This document shows positions 1 through 7,004 of a DNA stretch of 14,137 nucleotides, piece by piece; position 1 is the stretch's first letter, and each line of letters opens with the position of its first letter. The notes beneath the pieces are model-generated. The model ran no database searches. It was not told the DNA's origin and saw only the letters and a program-made list of their open reading frames with translations. The translations under genes were made by a program, and so were the position numbers. The DNA comes from Acetobacteraceae bacterium (GTDB taxonomy: Bacteria; Pseudomonadota; Alphaproteobacteria; Acetobacterales; Acetobacteraceae), in assembly GCA_019689515.1 (NCBI GenBank), contig JADGHI010000043.1, positions 1-14,137 on the forward strand. The letters are read 5' to 3'.

Positions 1-104
1 GCGTGGGTCACGTTGCCCATATAAGCCCTGGCGAGTGGTGGCGAAGGGGGGCACCCCACGCCAGAATGACGCGAAGGCGGAACGGGGGGAGCGCGGGGGC
101 ACGC

Positions 105-1856
105 ATGCCATACACGCGGGGAAACTGGCCGACCCTGCCGGCCATGATGCTGGCGCGCGCCCGCGAATGGGCCGGGCGGCCGATGCTGCGGTACTGGCGG
201 GGCGGCACCTGGCACCGCCTGAACTGGGGCGAGTTCGCGCAGCGGGTGGCCGCGGTCGCCTCCTTCCTCCGCGCGCATGGCGTCATGCCGGGCGATCGGG
301 TGTTGATCGTCAGCGAGAACCGGCCGGAATTCCTCATCGCCGACACCGCGATCATGGCGATCGGCGCGGTCTCCGTGCCGACCTACACGACCAACACGGT
401 GGCCGATCACGCGCACATCCTGCGCGACTCGGGCGCCTCCGCGGCCGTCGTCTCGACCCGGCGCCTGGCCGAGCGCGTCCTGGCCGCGGCGCGGGAGCGC
501 GGCGGCGCCGGCCTCGGCCTGCTGCTCTGCTGCGAGGAGCCCCCGCCGGCGCCGGAGGGCATGGCCGCGCACCGATGGGAAGAGGCGCTGGGGGCGCCGG
601 GGGGCCTCGCCCTGCTGGAGGCGGAGGCGAACGCGGCGCCGGGCACCCGCCTCGCCTGCCTGATCTACACCTCCGGCACCGGCGGCGCGCCGAAGGGCGT
701 GATGCTGCCGCACCGCGCCATGCTCGCGAACCGCGAGGGCGTGCGCGCGCTGGCTGAGAGGCTGAATCTCTTCGGCAAGAGCTACCTCTCCTTCCTGCCG
801 CTGTCGCATTCCTACGAGCATACGGTGGGCGGCTTCCTGCTGCCCTCGCTCGGGATGGAGGTGGTCTATTCCCGGGGCGCCGACCGGGTCGCGGCCGAGC
901 TGCAGCAGATCAGGCCCGCCATCATCACCGCCGTGCCTCGGCTGTTCGAGGTGCTGCGCGCGCGCATGCTGGCCCAGCTCGAGAAGGAGACGCCGTTCAG
1001 GCGCCGGATGTTCGAGCGCGCCGTGGAGCTCGGGCTGCGGAAGCTGGACGGCCCGCCACTCGGGCTGTTCGAGCGCGTGCAGGACGCTGTGCTCGAACGG
1101 CTCGTGCGCGACCGGGTGCGCGCGCGCTTCGGCGGGCGGCTGGTGGCCCTGGTCTCGGGCGGGGCGCGGCTCGATCCCGACCTTTCGGGGTTCTTCCTCG
1201 CGCTCGGCGTGCCGGTGATCCAGGGCTACGGGCAAACGGAGGCGGGGCCGGTGGTCTCGGTCAACCCGCCCTGGGCGAACAGGCGGGACACCGTCGGCCC
1301 GCCGCTCGCCGGGGTGGAGGTGCGCATCGCCGAGGATGGGGAGCTGCTGGTGCGCGGCGACCTCGTCATGGACGGCTACTGGAACAACGCGGAGGCCACG
1401 GCGGCGGCGCTGCGGCCGGCGGCGGGCGATCCGCCGGACGCGCCGGTTTGGCTGCACACCGGCGACGTGGGCACGATCGACGCGGACGGCTACATCCGCA
1501 TCACCGACCGCAAGCGCGACTTCATCAAGACGCTCGGCGGCGACATGGTGAGTCCGGCGAAGATCGAGAGCCTGCTCATGGCCGAGCCGGAGATCGCCCA
1601 GGCGGTGGTCGCGGGCGAGGGCAAGCCCGGGCTGGTCGCGCTGCTGGTGCCGGCGGAGGGCATGGACGGCAAGGTGGCGGAGGCGGTCGAGCGGGTGAAC
1701 GCGAGACTCTCCACCATCGAGCGGATACGGCGCTGGACGATCGCCGAGCCCTTCACCGTCGAGAACGGGCTGCTGACGCCGACGATGAAGGTCCGGCGGC
1801 GGGCGGTGATCGAGCGCCATGCGTCCGTGCTGGAGAGCTTGCACCGGCGGGACTGA
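105..1856 (+). CDS. Long-chain acyl-CoA ligase (FadD-like, AMP-forming)
   Basis: The product activates a fatty or other carboxylic acid to its CoA thioester through an acyl-adenylate and is probably cytoplasmic or peripheral at the membrane. From ATG 105 it has 583 residues, a usual length for this group. The adenylate-forming motifs appear in order: the phosphate loop YTSGTGGAPKGV (188-199), LPLSHSYEH (231-239), GYGQTEAG (374-381), LHTGDVG (450-456), ITDRKRDFIKTLGG (466-479) and a C-terminal TPTMKVRRR (558-566) whose K562 fits the catalytic lysine. The frame is open back to position 3, and ATG 66 is also possible. ATG 105 was chosen because family similarity (NWPTLPAMMLARA) begins just after it, although the Shine-Dalgarno is only a weak GGGG run. 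The loop has TGG where most relatives have TTG. It is followed 165 nt later by a same-strand CoA-transferase. The family is certain; the chain length and identity of the substrate are not. Confidence 0.9.
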   Translation: MPYTRGNWPTLPAMMLARAREWAGRPMLRYWRGGTWHRLNWGEFAQRVAAVASFLRAHGVMPGDRVLIVSENRPEFLIADTAIMAIGAVSVPTYTTNTVADHAHILRDSGASAAVVSTRRLAERVLAAARERGGAGLGLLLCCEEPPPAPEGMAAHRWEEALGAPGGLALLEAEANAAPGTRLACLIYTSGTGGAPKGVMLPHRAMLANREGVRALAERLNLFGKSYLSFLPLSHSYEHTVGGFLLPSLGMEVVYSRGADRVAAELQQIRPAIITAVPRLFEVLRARMLAQLEKETPFRRRMFERAVELGLRKLDGPPLGLFERVQDAVLERLVRDRVRARFGGRLVALVSGGARLDPDLSGFFLALGVPVIQGYGQTEAGPVVSVNPPWANRRDTVGPPLAGVEVRIAEDGELLVRGDLVMDGYWNNAEATAAALRPAAGDPPDAPVWLHTGDVGTIDADGYIRITDRKRDFIKTLGGDMVSPAKIESLLMAEPEIAQAVVAGEGKPGLVALLVPAEGMDGKVAEAVERVNARLSTIERIRRWTIAEPFTVENGLLTPTMKVRRRAVIERHASVLESLHRRD

Positions 1857-1876
1857 GGACGGGCACCGCGCCGTCC
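1857..1876 (+). terminator. Weak hairpin just after the acyl-CoA ligase stop
   Basis: Arms GGACGG (1857-1862) and CCGTCC (1871-1876) can form a 6-bp stem with an 8-nt loop immediately after the ligase stop codon. No T-run follows, so this is at best a weak or Rho-assisted end. In DNA this GC-rich it may be chance. Confidence 0.25.
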
Positions 1877-2021
1877 GGACGCGGCGCGCGCGTGGCCATT
1901 GCCCACCGGCTGCCCGGCCTGCCAGGATGGCGGCACTCTGCGGGGAGCGCCGGGATGCGCACCGTCGCGCGCCTGCCCTCTCCCTGCCGCAACATCACCC
2001 AACGCCGTGCAGGAGACGCCC

Positions 2022-3440
2022 ATGACGCTGACTTCGCCCGCCGACGCCCTCGCCGGTCTCTGGCGCGCGACCGGGCTGGATCCGGCGGCGCTGGATGCGG
2101 TGGAGCTTACCGGCCGCGAGCCGGTGCAGCCTTCTACCTACGCCGTCGGCACCGCGGCGCAAGCCTCGATCGCCGCCGCGGGCCTGGCCGCGGTGGAGGT
2201 CTGGCGCGCCCGCATCGGCCGCGCGCAGCGCGTCGCCGTGGACATGCGCCACGCGGTCGCCGAGTTCCGGTCCGAACGCTACCTGCGCATCGACGGCAAG
2301 CCAGCGCCCGAGCTCTGGGACAAGATCGCCGGGCTGTATCAAGCAGGCGATGGGCGCTGGCTGCGCCTGCACACCAACTATCCGCACCACCGCGACGGCG
2401 TGCTGCGCCTGCTCGGCTGCGACTACGATCGCGCCGCCGTGACCGCCGCACTTGCCCGCTGGACGGGGGAGGATTTCGAGAACGCCGCGGCCGAGGCTGG
2501 TCTCGTCGTCACCATGGCGCGCAGCACGGAGGAATGGGACGCACATCCCCAGGGCCGCGCCGTCGCTGGCCTTCCCGTCCTGCTGATCGAGCGCATCGGT
2601 GAGGCGCCGCCGACACCCTTCCCCGCCGGCGCGCCGAAGCGCCCGCTGGAAGGCATACGCGTACTCGACCTCACCCGCGTGATCGCCGGGCCGGTCTGCG
2701 GACGGACCCTCGCGGCGCACGGGGCGACGGTGCTGAACGTCACCGCCGCGCACCTGCCCTTCACGCCGACGCTGGTGATCGACAACGGGCGCGGCAAGCT
2801 CACCACCCATCTCGACCTGCGCGCGGAGGCCGACCGCGAGACCCTGCGCGGGCTGGCGGCACAGGCCGATGTGTTCGTCCAGGGCTACCGCCCGGGTGCG
2901 ATCGCGGGCCACGGCTTCTCGCCGGAGCAGGTGGCGGCGATCCGGCCGGGGATCGTCTGCGTCTCGCTCTGCGCCTATGGCCATGCCGGCCCCTGGGCGG
3001 GGCGCCGCGGCTTCGACTCCCTGGTGCAGAACGCCAACGGGATGAACCTGGAGGAAGCGGCGGCGGCCGGCGAAACCAAGCCGAAGCCCCTGCCCTGCCA
3101 GGCGCTGGACCATGCCTCGGGCTATCTGATGGCGCTCGGGGCCATGGCCGGGCTAATCCGCCGCGCGCGCGAGGGCGGAAGCTGGCATGTGCGCGTCGCC
3201 CTGGCCACGACCGGCCACTGGATCCGCTCGCTCGGGCGAGTGGAGAACGGCCTCGCCTGTCCCGAACAGCGCTTCGAGGACATCGCCGACCTTCTGGAGG
3301 AGAGCGACAGCCCCTTCGGCCGCCTCACCACGGTGCGCGACGCCGCGCGCCTATCGGAGACGCCGCCCTTCTGGGCGCTGCCCTCCGTGCCGCTCGGCAC
3401 CCATGCGCCGGGCTGGGATGGCCGCAAGGCGGCAGCCTGA
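2022..3440 (+). CDS. CaiB/BaiF-family (class III) CoA-transferase, long form with reordered halves
   Basis: The product belongs to the class III CoA-transferases, which move CoA between carboxylic acids through an aspartyl-CoA intermediate. ATG 2022 is preceded by AGGAG at 2011-2015 with a 6-nt gap, and similarity begins soon after. The protein has 472 residues against about 400 for canonical members. Residues 45-180 look like the part that normally follows the catalytic aspartate: SIAAAGLAAVEVW, IGRAQRVAVDM, GDGRWLRLHTNYPHH, STEEWDAHPQG. The normal N-terminal start, LEGIRVLDLTRVIAGP, comes only at 209-224. It is followed by QGYRPGAIAGHGFS (287-300) and QALDHASGYLMALGAM (360-375), where D363 fits the catalytic aspartate. 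Compared with the second CoA-transferase in this window, the halves are in reversed order. The gene lies downstream of an acyl-CoA ligase and ends at a strong hairpin. The family is clear; the acyl donor and acceptor are unknown. Confidence 0.88.
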   Translation: MTLTSPADALAGLWRATGLDPAALDAVELTGREPVQPSTYAVGTAAQASIAAAGLAAVEVWRARIGRAQRVAVDMRHAVAEFRSERYLRIDGKPAPELWDKIAGLYQAGDGRWLRLHTNYPHHRDGVLRLLGCDYDRAAVTAALARWTGEDFENAAAEAGLVVTMARSTEEWDAHPQGRAVAGLPVLLIERIGEAPPTPFPAGAPKRPLEGIRVLDLTRVIAGPVCGRTLAAHGATVLNVTAAHLPFTPTLVIDNGRGKLTTHLDLRAEADRETLRGLAAQADVFVQGYRPGAIAGHGFSPEQVAAIRPGIVCVSLCAYGHAGPWAGRRGFDSLVQNANGMNLEEAAAAGETKPKPLPCQALDHASGYLMALGAMAGLIRRAREGGSWHVRVALATTGHWIRSLGRVENGLACPEQRFEDIADLLEESDSPFGRLTTVRDAARLSETPPFWALPSVPLGTHAPGWDGRKAAA

Positions 3441-3464
3441 GCGAACCCGGCCCTGTGCGCCTCC

Positions 3465-3492
3465 GCTCCCCCGGCCCGCAGGCCGGGGGAGC
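3465..3492. terminator. Bidirectional intrinsic-type terminator hairpin
   Basis: GCTCCCCCGGCC (3465-3476) and GGCCGGGGGAGC (3481-3492) are exact reverse complements around the 4-nt loop CGCA, giving a perfect 12-bp GC-rich stem. It lies in the 57-nt gap between two convergent stop codons (3440 plus strand, 3498 minus strand), where a shared terminator is expected. There is no clear T-tract on either side, which is common in GC-rich bacteria. Confidence 0.8.
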
Positions 3493-3497
3493 AGCGC

Positions 3498-4289
3498 TCA
3501 ACGCGGCTCCCGCGCCGGCATCGGGGCGAGCGGCTCCGCCTTGCCGGCTTCCGCGGCGGCCATCTGCGCCGCGGCGGCGGTGTCAGCGAGGTCCAGTTCC
3601 TCCTCGGCCGACATCCAGCGGTGCAACCAGCCCGCCAGGACCGCCCCGACGATCGGCGCGACCCAGAACAGCCAGAGTTGCTGCAGCGCGATCCCACCCA
3701 CCACCAGGGCAGGCCCCGTGCTGCGCGCCGGGTTGACGCTGGTGTTCGTCACCGGGATCGAGATCAGGTGGATCAGCGTCAGGCAGAGCCCGATCGCGAG
3801 TCCCGCGAAGCCCGCCGGCGCCCGCGCCGCCGTGACGCCGAGGATGACCAACAGGAAGAAGAAGGTCATCACCACCTCGGTCACCAGTCCCGAGGCCATG
3901 TCGTACTTGCCCGGCGACGCATCGCCAAAGCCGTTCGCGGCGAGGCCACTCGTGGCCACGCTCCAGCCCGGCTGGCCCGAAGCGATCGCCCAGAGCAGGA
4001 AAGCGCCGGCGCAGGCGCCGACGACCTGGGCGATGATGTAGCCTGGCGCCAGGGATCCCTTGAATCGTCCGGCGGCGACAAGGCCGAGGGTGACGGCGGG
4101 ATTGAGGTGGGCGCCCGAGATATGCCCGACCGCATAGGCCATGGTCACCACGGTCAGCCCGAATGCCAGGGAGACCCCGACAAGGCCGATCCCGACTTCC
4201 GGGAATTTCGCGGCAAGCACGGCGCTGCCACAGCCGCCGAGAACGAGCCAGAGTGTGCCGAAGAACTCGGCTGCGAGCTTGCGTGACAC
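3498..4289 (-). CDS. aqpZ: AqpZ-type aquaporin (water channel)
   Basis: This is an inner-membrane channel of the MIP family with 263 residues and six hydrophobic spans. The two half-helix motifs are HLNPAVTLG (61-69) and NTSVNPARSTGPAL (182-195). The four residues of the water-selective filter are F43, H174, T183 and R189. These match E. coli AqpZ numbering exactly when translation begins at the GTG at 4289, so orthodox water transport is likely. That GTG has AGGAGG (plus-strand 4294-4299) 4 nt upstream; an earlier in-frame GTG at 4304 overlaps this site and was rejected. The opening SRKLAAEFFGTLWLVLGGCG is typical AqpZ. Residues 228-263 form a hydrophilic Ala/Glu-rich tail that E. coli AqpZ (231 residues) lacks. 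The gene converges on the CoA-transferase and diverges from the hydratase gene, so it stands alone and has no evident link to the catabolic genes around it. Confidence 0.95.
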   Translation of the reverse strand: MSRKLAAEFFGTLWLVLGGCGSAVLAAKFPEVGIGLVGVSLAFGLTVVTMAYAVGHISGAHLNPAVTLGLVAAGRFKGSLAPGYIIAQVVGACAGAFLLWAIASGQPGWSVATSGLAANGFGDASPGKYDMASGLVTEVVMTFFFLLVILGVTAARAPAGFAGLAIGLCLTLIHLISIPVTNTSVNPARSTGPALVVGGIALQQLWLFWVAPIVGAVLAGWLHRWMSAEEELDLADTAAAAQMAAAEAGKAEPLAPMPAREPR

Positions 4290-4293
4290 AGCG

Positions 4294-4299
4294 CCTCCT
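4294..4299 (-). promoter_or_regulatory. Ribosome-binding site fixing the aquaporin GTG start
   Basis: The minus strand reads AGGAGG 4 nt before GTG 4289. It excludes the upstream GTG at 4304, which would lie within the same purine-rich stretch. The choice agrees with the AqpZ residue numbering of the selectivity filter. Confidence 0.8.
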
Positions 4300-4383
4300 C
4301 CCACTGAGGGGACCTCGCTTGGATGTGGAGGATGTTATGCGATTCGAGGCCGGATCGGTGGCTTCGATCGTCGCTCGGGCACC

Positions 4384-4416
4384 GCCTCGTAAATTTGTGA
4401 TGCCTCGTGACGCATC
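4384..4416. promoter_or_regulatory. Possible operator: direct repeat and imperfect dyad
   Basis: The 240-bp gap between the divergent aquaporin and hydratase genes contains GCCTCGT twice (4384-4390 and 4402-4408), 18 bp apart start to start. The second copy lies inside the imperfect dyad GATGCcTCgtGAcGCATC (4399-4416), which is 14 of 18 symmetric. The local stretch AAATTTGTGA is unusually AT-rich for this window. This looks like a regulator-binding region, but no regulator gene is nearby and I cannot assign a family. I see no convincing -35/-10 pair in this gap. Confidence 0.3.
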
Positions 4417-4529
4417 GGGCGCGGAGCAATACGATGTTCGGCCGAATGCCGGACAAGCCGGGTTCGCGAGCAAGACGCGCGCGTCCCTTGCCTTCGCCCT
4501 GCGTGCATCGGTGACGGGAGGCGCCACGC

Positions 4530-5330
4530 GTGCTGAACGAAGCGCAGTGCGAGGAAGCGGCGGCGCTGATCTGGCGCCATTGGCGCGAGGGGCGTCGCAT
4601 CGCGGCGTTGCCCGAGGCGCTGCGTCCGGCGACGCGGGCCGAGGGCTACGCCATCCAGGCGCGGCTCGCCGCGCGCAGTGCGCATCCGGCCTTCGGCTGG
4701 AAGATCGCCGCGACCAGCGCGGCCGGCCAGGCGCATATCGGCGTGGACGGCCCGCTCGCCGGGCGGCTGCTCGCCGAGGAGATGCACGAGGAGGGCGCCG
4801 CCGCGGTGCCCTTCGGCGCCAACCACATGCGCGTCGCCGAGGCGGAGTTCGCCTTCCGCATTGCACGCGACCTGCCGCCGCGACCCACAGCCCCCTACAC
4901 GGTGGCGGAGGTCCTGGACGCCGTCGCGACCCTGCATCCCGCGATCGAGATACCGGACTCGCGCTTCGAGGACTTCGCGAGCGTCGGTGCGGCGCAACTC
5001 ATCGCGGACAACGCCTGTGCGCACCAGTTCGTGCTTGGTCCCGCCACCACGGCGGACTGGAGCGGGCTCGATCTCGCCGCGCACCGGGTACGCGGGACCG
5101 TGGCCGGACGGATGCAACGTGACGGCATCGGCGGGAACGTGCTCGGCGATCCACGCACCGCGCTTGCCTGGCTGGTCAACGAGCTGTCGCGCCACGGCAT
5201 CACGCTCAACGCCGGCCAGGTGGTCACGACCGGCACATGCCTGGTGCCGATGCCGGTCGGGCCGGGCGATGCGGTGTTCGCCGATTTCGGCGTGCTCGGG
5301 AGCGTGGCGATGCGCTTCGCGCCGCGCTAA
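4530..5330 (+). CDS. 2-keto-4-pentenoate hydratase / 2-oxohepta-3-ene-1,7-dioate hydratase family (MhpD-like)
   Basis: Members of this fumarylacetoacetase-like family add water to 2-hydroxy-dienoates, or decarboxylate 4-oxalocrotonate-type acids, in meta-cleavage pathways with a divalent metal. The 266-residue length is typical (260-270). The motif FGWKIAATSAAGQAHIGVDG (55-74) matches the family G(Y/W)K-(L/A)TS block. E104 and E106 in AEAEFAFRI, with E140 in HPAIEIPDSRF, fit the three metal ligands of MhpD. The start is GTG 4530 with GGGAGG (4516-4521) 8 nt upstream. No ring-cleavage dioxygenase, aldolase or acetaldehyde dehydrogenase partner is present, so the pathway is unclear. A decayed GMC oxidoreductase piece follows in the same reading frame just after the TAA. 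Hydratase versus decarboxylase activity cannot be told apart from the sequence. Confidence 0.88.
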   Translation: MLNEAQCEEAAALIWRHWREGRRIAALPEALRPATRAEGYAIQARLAARSAHPAFGWKIAATSAAGQAHIGVDGPLAGRLLAEEMHEEGAAAVPFGANHMRVAEAEFAFRIARDLPPRPTAPYTVAEVLDAVATLHPAIEIPDSRFEDFASVGAAQLIADNACAHQFVLGPATTADWSGLDLAAHRVRGTVAGRMQRDGIGGNVLGDPRTALAWLVNELSRHGITLNAGQVVTTGTCLVPMPVGPGDAVFADFGVLGSVAMRFAPR

Positions 5331-5354
5331 CGCGCGGCGAGAGGCGGAGGCCGG

Positions 5355-5708
5355 GACCGGCGCATGCATCTCGGCGGCACGCGACTGGTGCAGCGGATAC
5401 TCTCGATGCCGGAGTTCGCACCCTATGTGGAGCGCGAGACGCTGCCGGGACCGGAGGTGCCGAGCGACGACGAGCTGCTTGACTTCGCGCGGCGCCACGG
5501 CACCACGACCTATCGCCTCTTCGGCACCGCGCGCATGGGCCCGGCGAGCGACCCGGGCGCCGTGGAGGACGACCATCTGCGGGTGCACGGGATGAAGGCG
5601 CTGCGCGTGGTGGACGCCTCCATCATGCCGAGCATACCTTCCACCAACACCTATGCGACGACGCTGATGATCGCGGAGGAGGCGGCGGAAGACATAGCCG
5701 CTGCCTGA
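5355..5708 (+). pseudogene. Remnant of a GMC oxidoreductase (C-terminal domain only)
   Basis: Only the last roughly 118 residues of a glucose-methanol-choline flavoenzyme remain; complete members are about 530-560 residues long. The recognizable C-terminal blocks are FGTARMGPASDPGAVEDD, LRVHGMKALRVVDASIMPSI and STNTYATTLMIAEEAAEDIA. The N-terminal FAD-binding GxGxxG fold and the substrate domain are absent. The first ATG is at 5364, but family-like residues (RDRR before MHLGGTRLVQRIL) precede it in frame from about 5352. This points to a truncated gene rather than a new short one. No Shine-Dalgarno precedes the ATG. In the GT(C/A)RMG block, the position usually held by histidine (YHxxGT) is arginine (YRLFGT). 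The piece begins within about 25 nt of the hydratase stop, so a deletion likely joined the two. A small expressed peptide cannot be excluded. Confidence 0.82.
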
Positions 5709-5724
5709 ACACGGCGGCCAGGCG

Positions 5725-5922
5725 TCAGCCCACCTCGCGCATTTCGAAATCGTCCTTTCCGGCACCGCAGTCCGGGCAGGTCCAGGTCGTGGGCACGTCC
5801 TCCCAGCGCGTGCCGGGCGGCAGGCCCTCCTCCGGCCAGCCGGCGGCCTCGTCGTAGCGGAATCCGCAGAGCGCGCATTCCCAGATCCGGAGCGGCGGCG
5901 ATGCCGCGGCGTCGGTTTCCAT
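5725..5922 (-). CDS. Rubredoxin
   Basis: This is a small one-electron carrier holding a mononuclear iron in four cysteines. From ATG 5922 it has 65 residues, typical for rubredoxin. The iron ligands are C16 and C19 (WECALCGFRYDE) and C49 and C52 (WTCPDCGAGKDDFEM). The linking segment, GWPEEGLPPGTRWEDVP, is classical. The start lies 5 nt after the stop of the TctC-like receptor gene, so the two are probably cotranscribed and coupled; there is only a poor Shine-Dalgarno of its own. No rubredoxin reductase or alkane hydroxylase is present in the window, so its electron partner is unknown. It converges on the GMC remnant with a 16-nt gap. The family call is certain. Confidence 0.95.
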   Translation of the reverse strand: METDAAASPPLRIWECALCGFRYDEAAGWPEEGLPPGTRWEDVPTTWTCPDCGAGKDDFEMREVG

Positions 5923-5927
5923 CGGGG

Positions 5928-6911
5928 TCAATCCAATTGCACGTTGTTCTCTCGCACCGCGGCGCCCCACTTCGTCAGCTCGCTTCGGATGAAGGCGCCG
6001 AACTCCGCCGGGGTGCTGGTCAGCACATCGGCGCCCATGCCGCGCAGGCGCTCGACCGTCGCGGGGTCGCGCAGGATGCGGTGCAGCTCCTGCGCGATGC
6101 GCTGGGTGATCGGCTCCGGCAGGCCCGCGGGCGCGACGAGGCCCATCCAGGCGGCCGCGTCGAAGCCGGCGAGGCCCGCCTCCGCCAACGTGGGCAGCTC
6201 GGGCAGCAGGGCCGCGCGCTGGCGCGTGCTGACGGCGAGCGCGCGCACCCGGCCCGCCCGCACATGCGGCGTGACGAACACCGCGGTGTCGAACATGAGG
6301 TGCAGCCGTCCCGCGAGCAAGTCGGTCAAGGCCTGAGGCCCACCGCGATAGGGAACGTGCACCATCTCGAGCTCGCCCGCGGCGCGGGCGAACATCGCGG
6401 TGATGAGGTGCGAGGTCGTGCCGTTGCCGGAGGTGCCGAAGACAAGGCTGCGCGGCGCCGCCCGCGCCCGCGCGATCAGGTCCGCCACGCTCCGTACCTC
6501 GAGCTCCGGGTTCACGATCAGCACGAAGGGCAGGTTCGCGACGAGCGTGATCGGCGTGAAGTCGCGCGCGCTATCGTAGCCGACATTGCGGTAGAGGTTG
6601 GGATTGGTCGCGAGCGGCGCGGTCGCCGAGAGCAGGAGCGTGTGGCCGTCCGGCGCCGCCTGCGCCGCGGCCGCGGCGGCGAGGCTGCCGCCCTGACCGG
6701 GCCGGTTCTCGACGATCACCGTCCAGCCCGCATTCTCGCCGAGCTTGTCCGCCAGCAGCCGCGCGATGATGTCGGTCGCCTGGCCCGGCGGGAAGCCGAC
6801 GAGGAGACGAATGGGCCGGGAGGGCCATCCTTGCTGCGCGGACGCCGTGGCGCCGCTCGAAGCCATCAGGGCAGCAGCGGCCAAGCCGTTCCGCAGCAAC
6901 GCGCGCCGCAT
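5928..6911 (-). CDS. Bug/TctC-family periplasmic solute-binding receptor
   Basis: The product is a tripartite tricarboxylate transporter-type receptor that binds a small organic acid or related solute in the periplasm. It has 327 residues, the usual length. The N-terminus MRRALLRNGLAAAALMASSG followed by ATASAQ is a signal peptide with a twin-arginine-like start and a likely cut after residue 25. The mature part shows family blocks: WPSRPIRLLVGFPPGQATD (29-47), VENRPGQGG (67-75), PDGHTLL (87-93), FGTSGNGTTSHL (158-169) and VHVPYRGGPQALTDLLAGRL (184-203). ATG 6911 has GGAGGAGA just upstream; an earlier ATG near 6977 falls inside the promoter region and was rejected. No TctA/TctB membrane genes lie in the window, as is usual for the many orphan Bug receptors. 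The ligand cannot be predicted. The gene diverges from the cupin gene and runs into the rubredoxin gene. Confidence 0.94.
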   Translation of the reverse strand: MRRALLRNGLAAAALMASSGATASAQQGWPSRPIRLLVGFPPGQATDIIARLLADKLGENAGWTVIVENRPGQGGSLAAAAAAQAAPDGHTLLLSATAPLATNPNLYRNVGYDSARDFTPITLVANLPFVLIVNPELEVRSVADLIARARAAPRSLVFGTSGNGTTSHLITAMFARAAGELEMVHVPYRGGPQALTDLLAGRLHLMFDTAVFVTPHVRAGRVRALAVSTRQRAALLPELPTLAEAGLAGFDAAAWMGLVAPAGLPEPITQRIAQELHRILRDPATVERLRGMGADVLTSTPAEFGAFIRSELTKWGAAVRENNVQLD

Positions 6912-6950
6912 GGCGTCTCCTCCCCCCGATGTGTTGGCGTTATCCGCAGC

Positions 6951-6980
6951 TTGCTGCTGGTTTCGCTCTGCCCGCATAAT
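6951..6980 (+). promoter_or_regulatory. Candidate sigma-70 promoter for the cupin gene
   Basis: TTGCTG (6951-6956) and CATAAT (6975-6980) are separated by 18 bp and match the -35 and -10 consensus at 4/6 and 5/6. Transcription would start near 6987, about 50 nt before the cupin start. The -10 box overlaps that of the opposing promoter. Confidence 0.5.
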
Positions 6981-7004
6981 GTGGCGTCGGCTTCACCCTG
7001 ACAA
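6976..7004 (-). promoter_or_regulatory. Candidate sigma-70 promoter for the TctC-like receptor and rubredoxin
   Basis: On the minus strand TTGTCA (7004-6999, 5/6 to consensus) and CATTAT (6981-6976, 4/6) are 17 bp apart. Transcription would start near 6969, about 58 nt before the receptor ATG. It shares the ATAAT core with the plus-strand promoter, so RNA polymerase could occupy only one at a time. Confidence 0.5.

Noticed and set aside
4335..5765. A 476-codon open frame on the minus strand opposite the hydratase gene
   Set aside because: It is antisense to a clear hydratase with family motifs. Its translation is Arg/His/Ala-rich without recognizable domains, as expected from GC-rich third-position bias.
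6912..6977. Upstream ATG extension of the TctC-like receptor (start near 6977)
   Set aside because: It would put hydrophilic residues before the signal peptide and place the start codon inside the -10 region; ATG 6911 has a strong Shine-Dalgarno.
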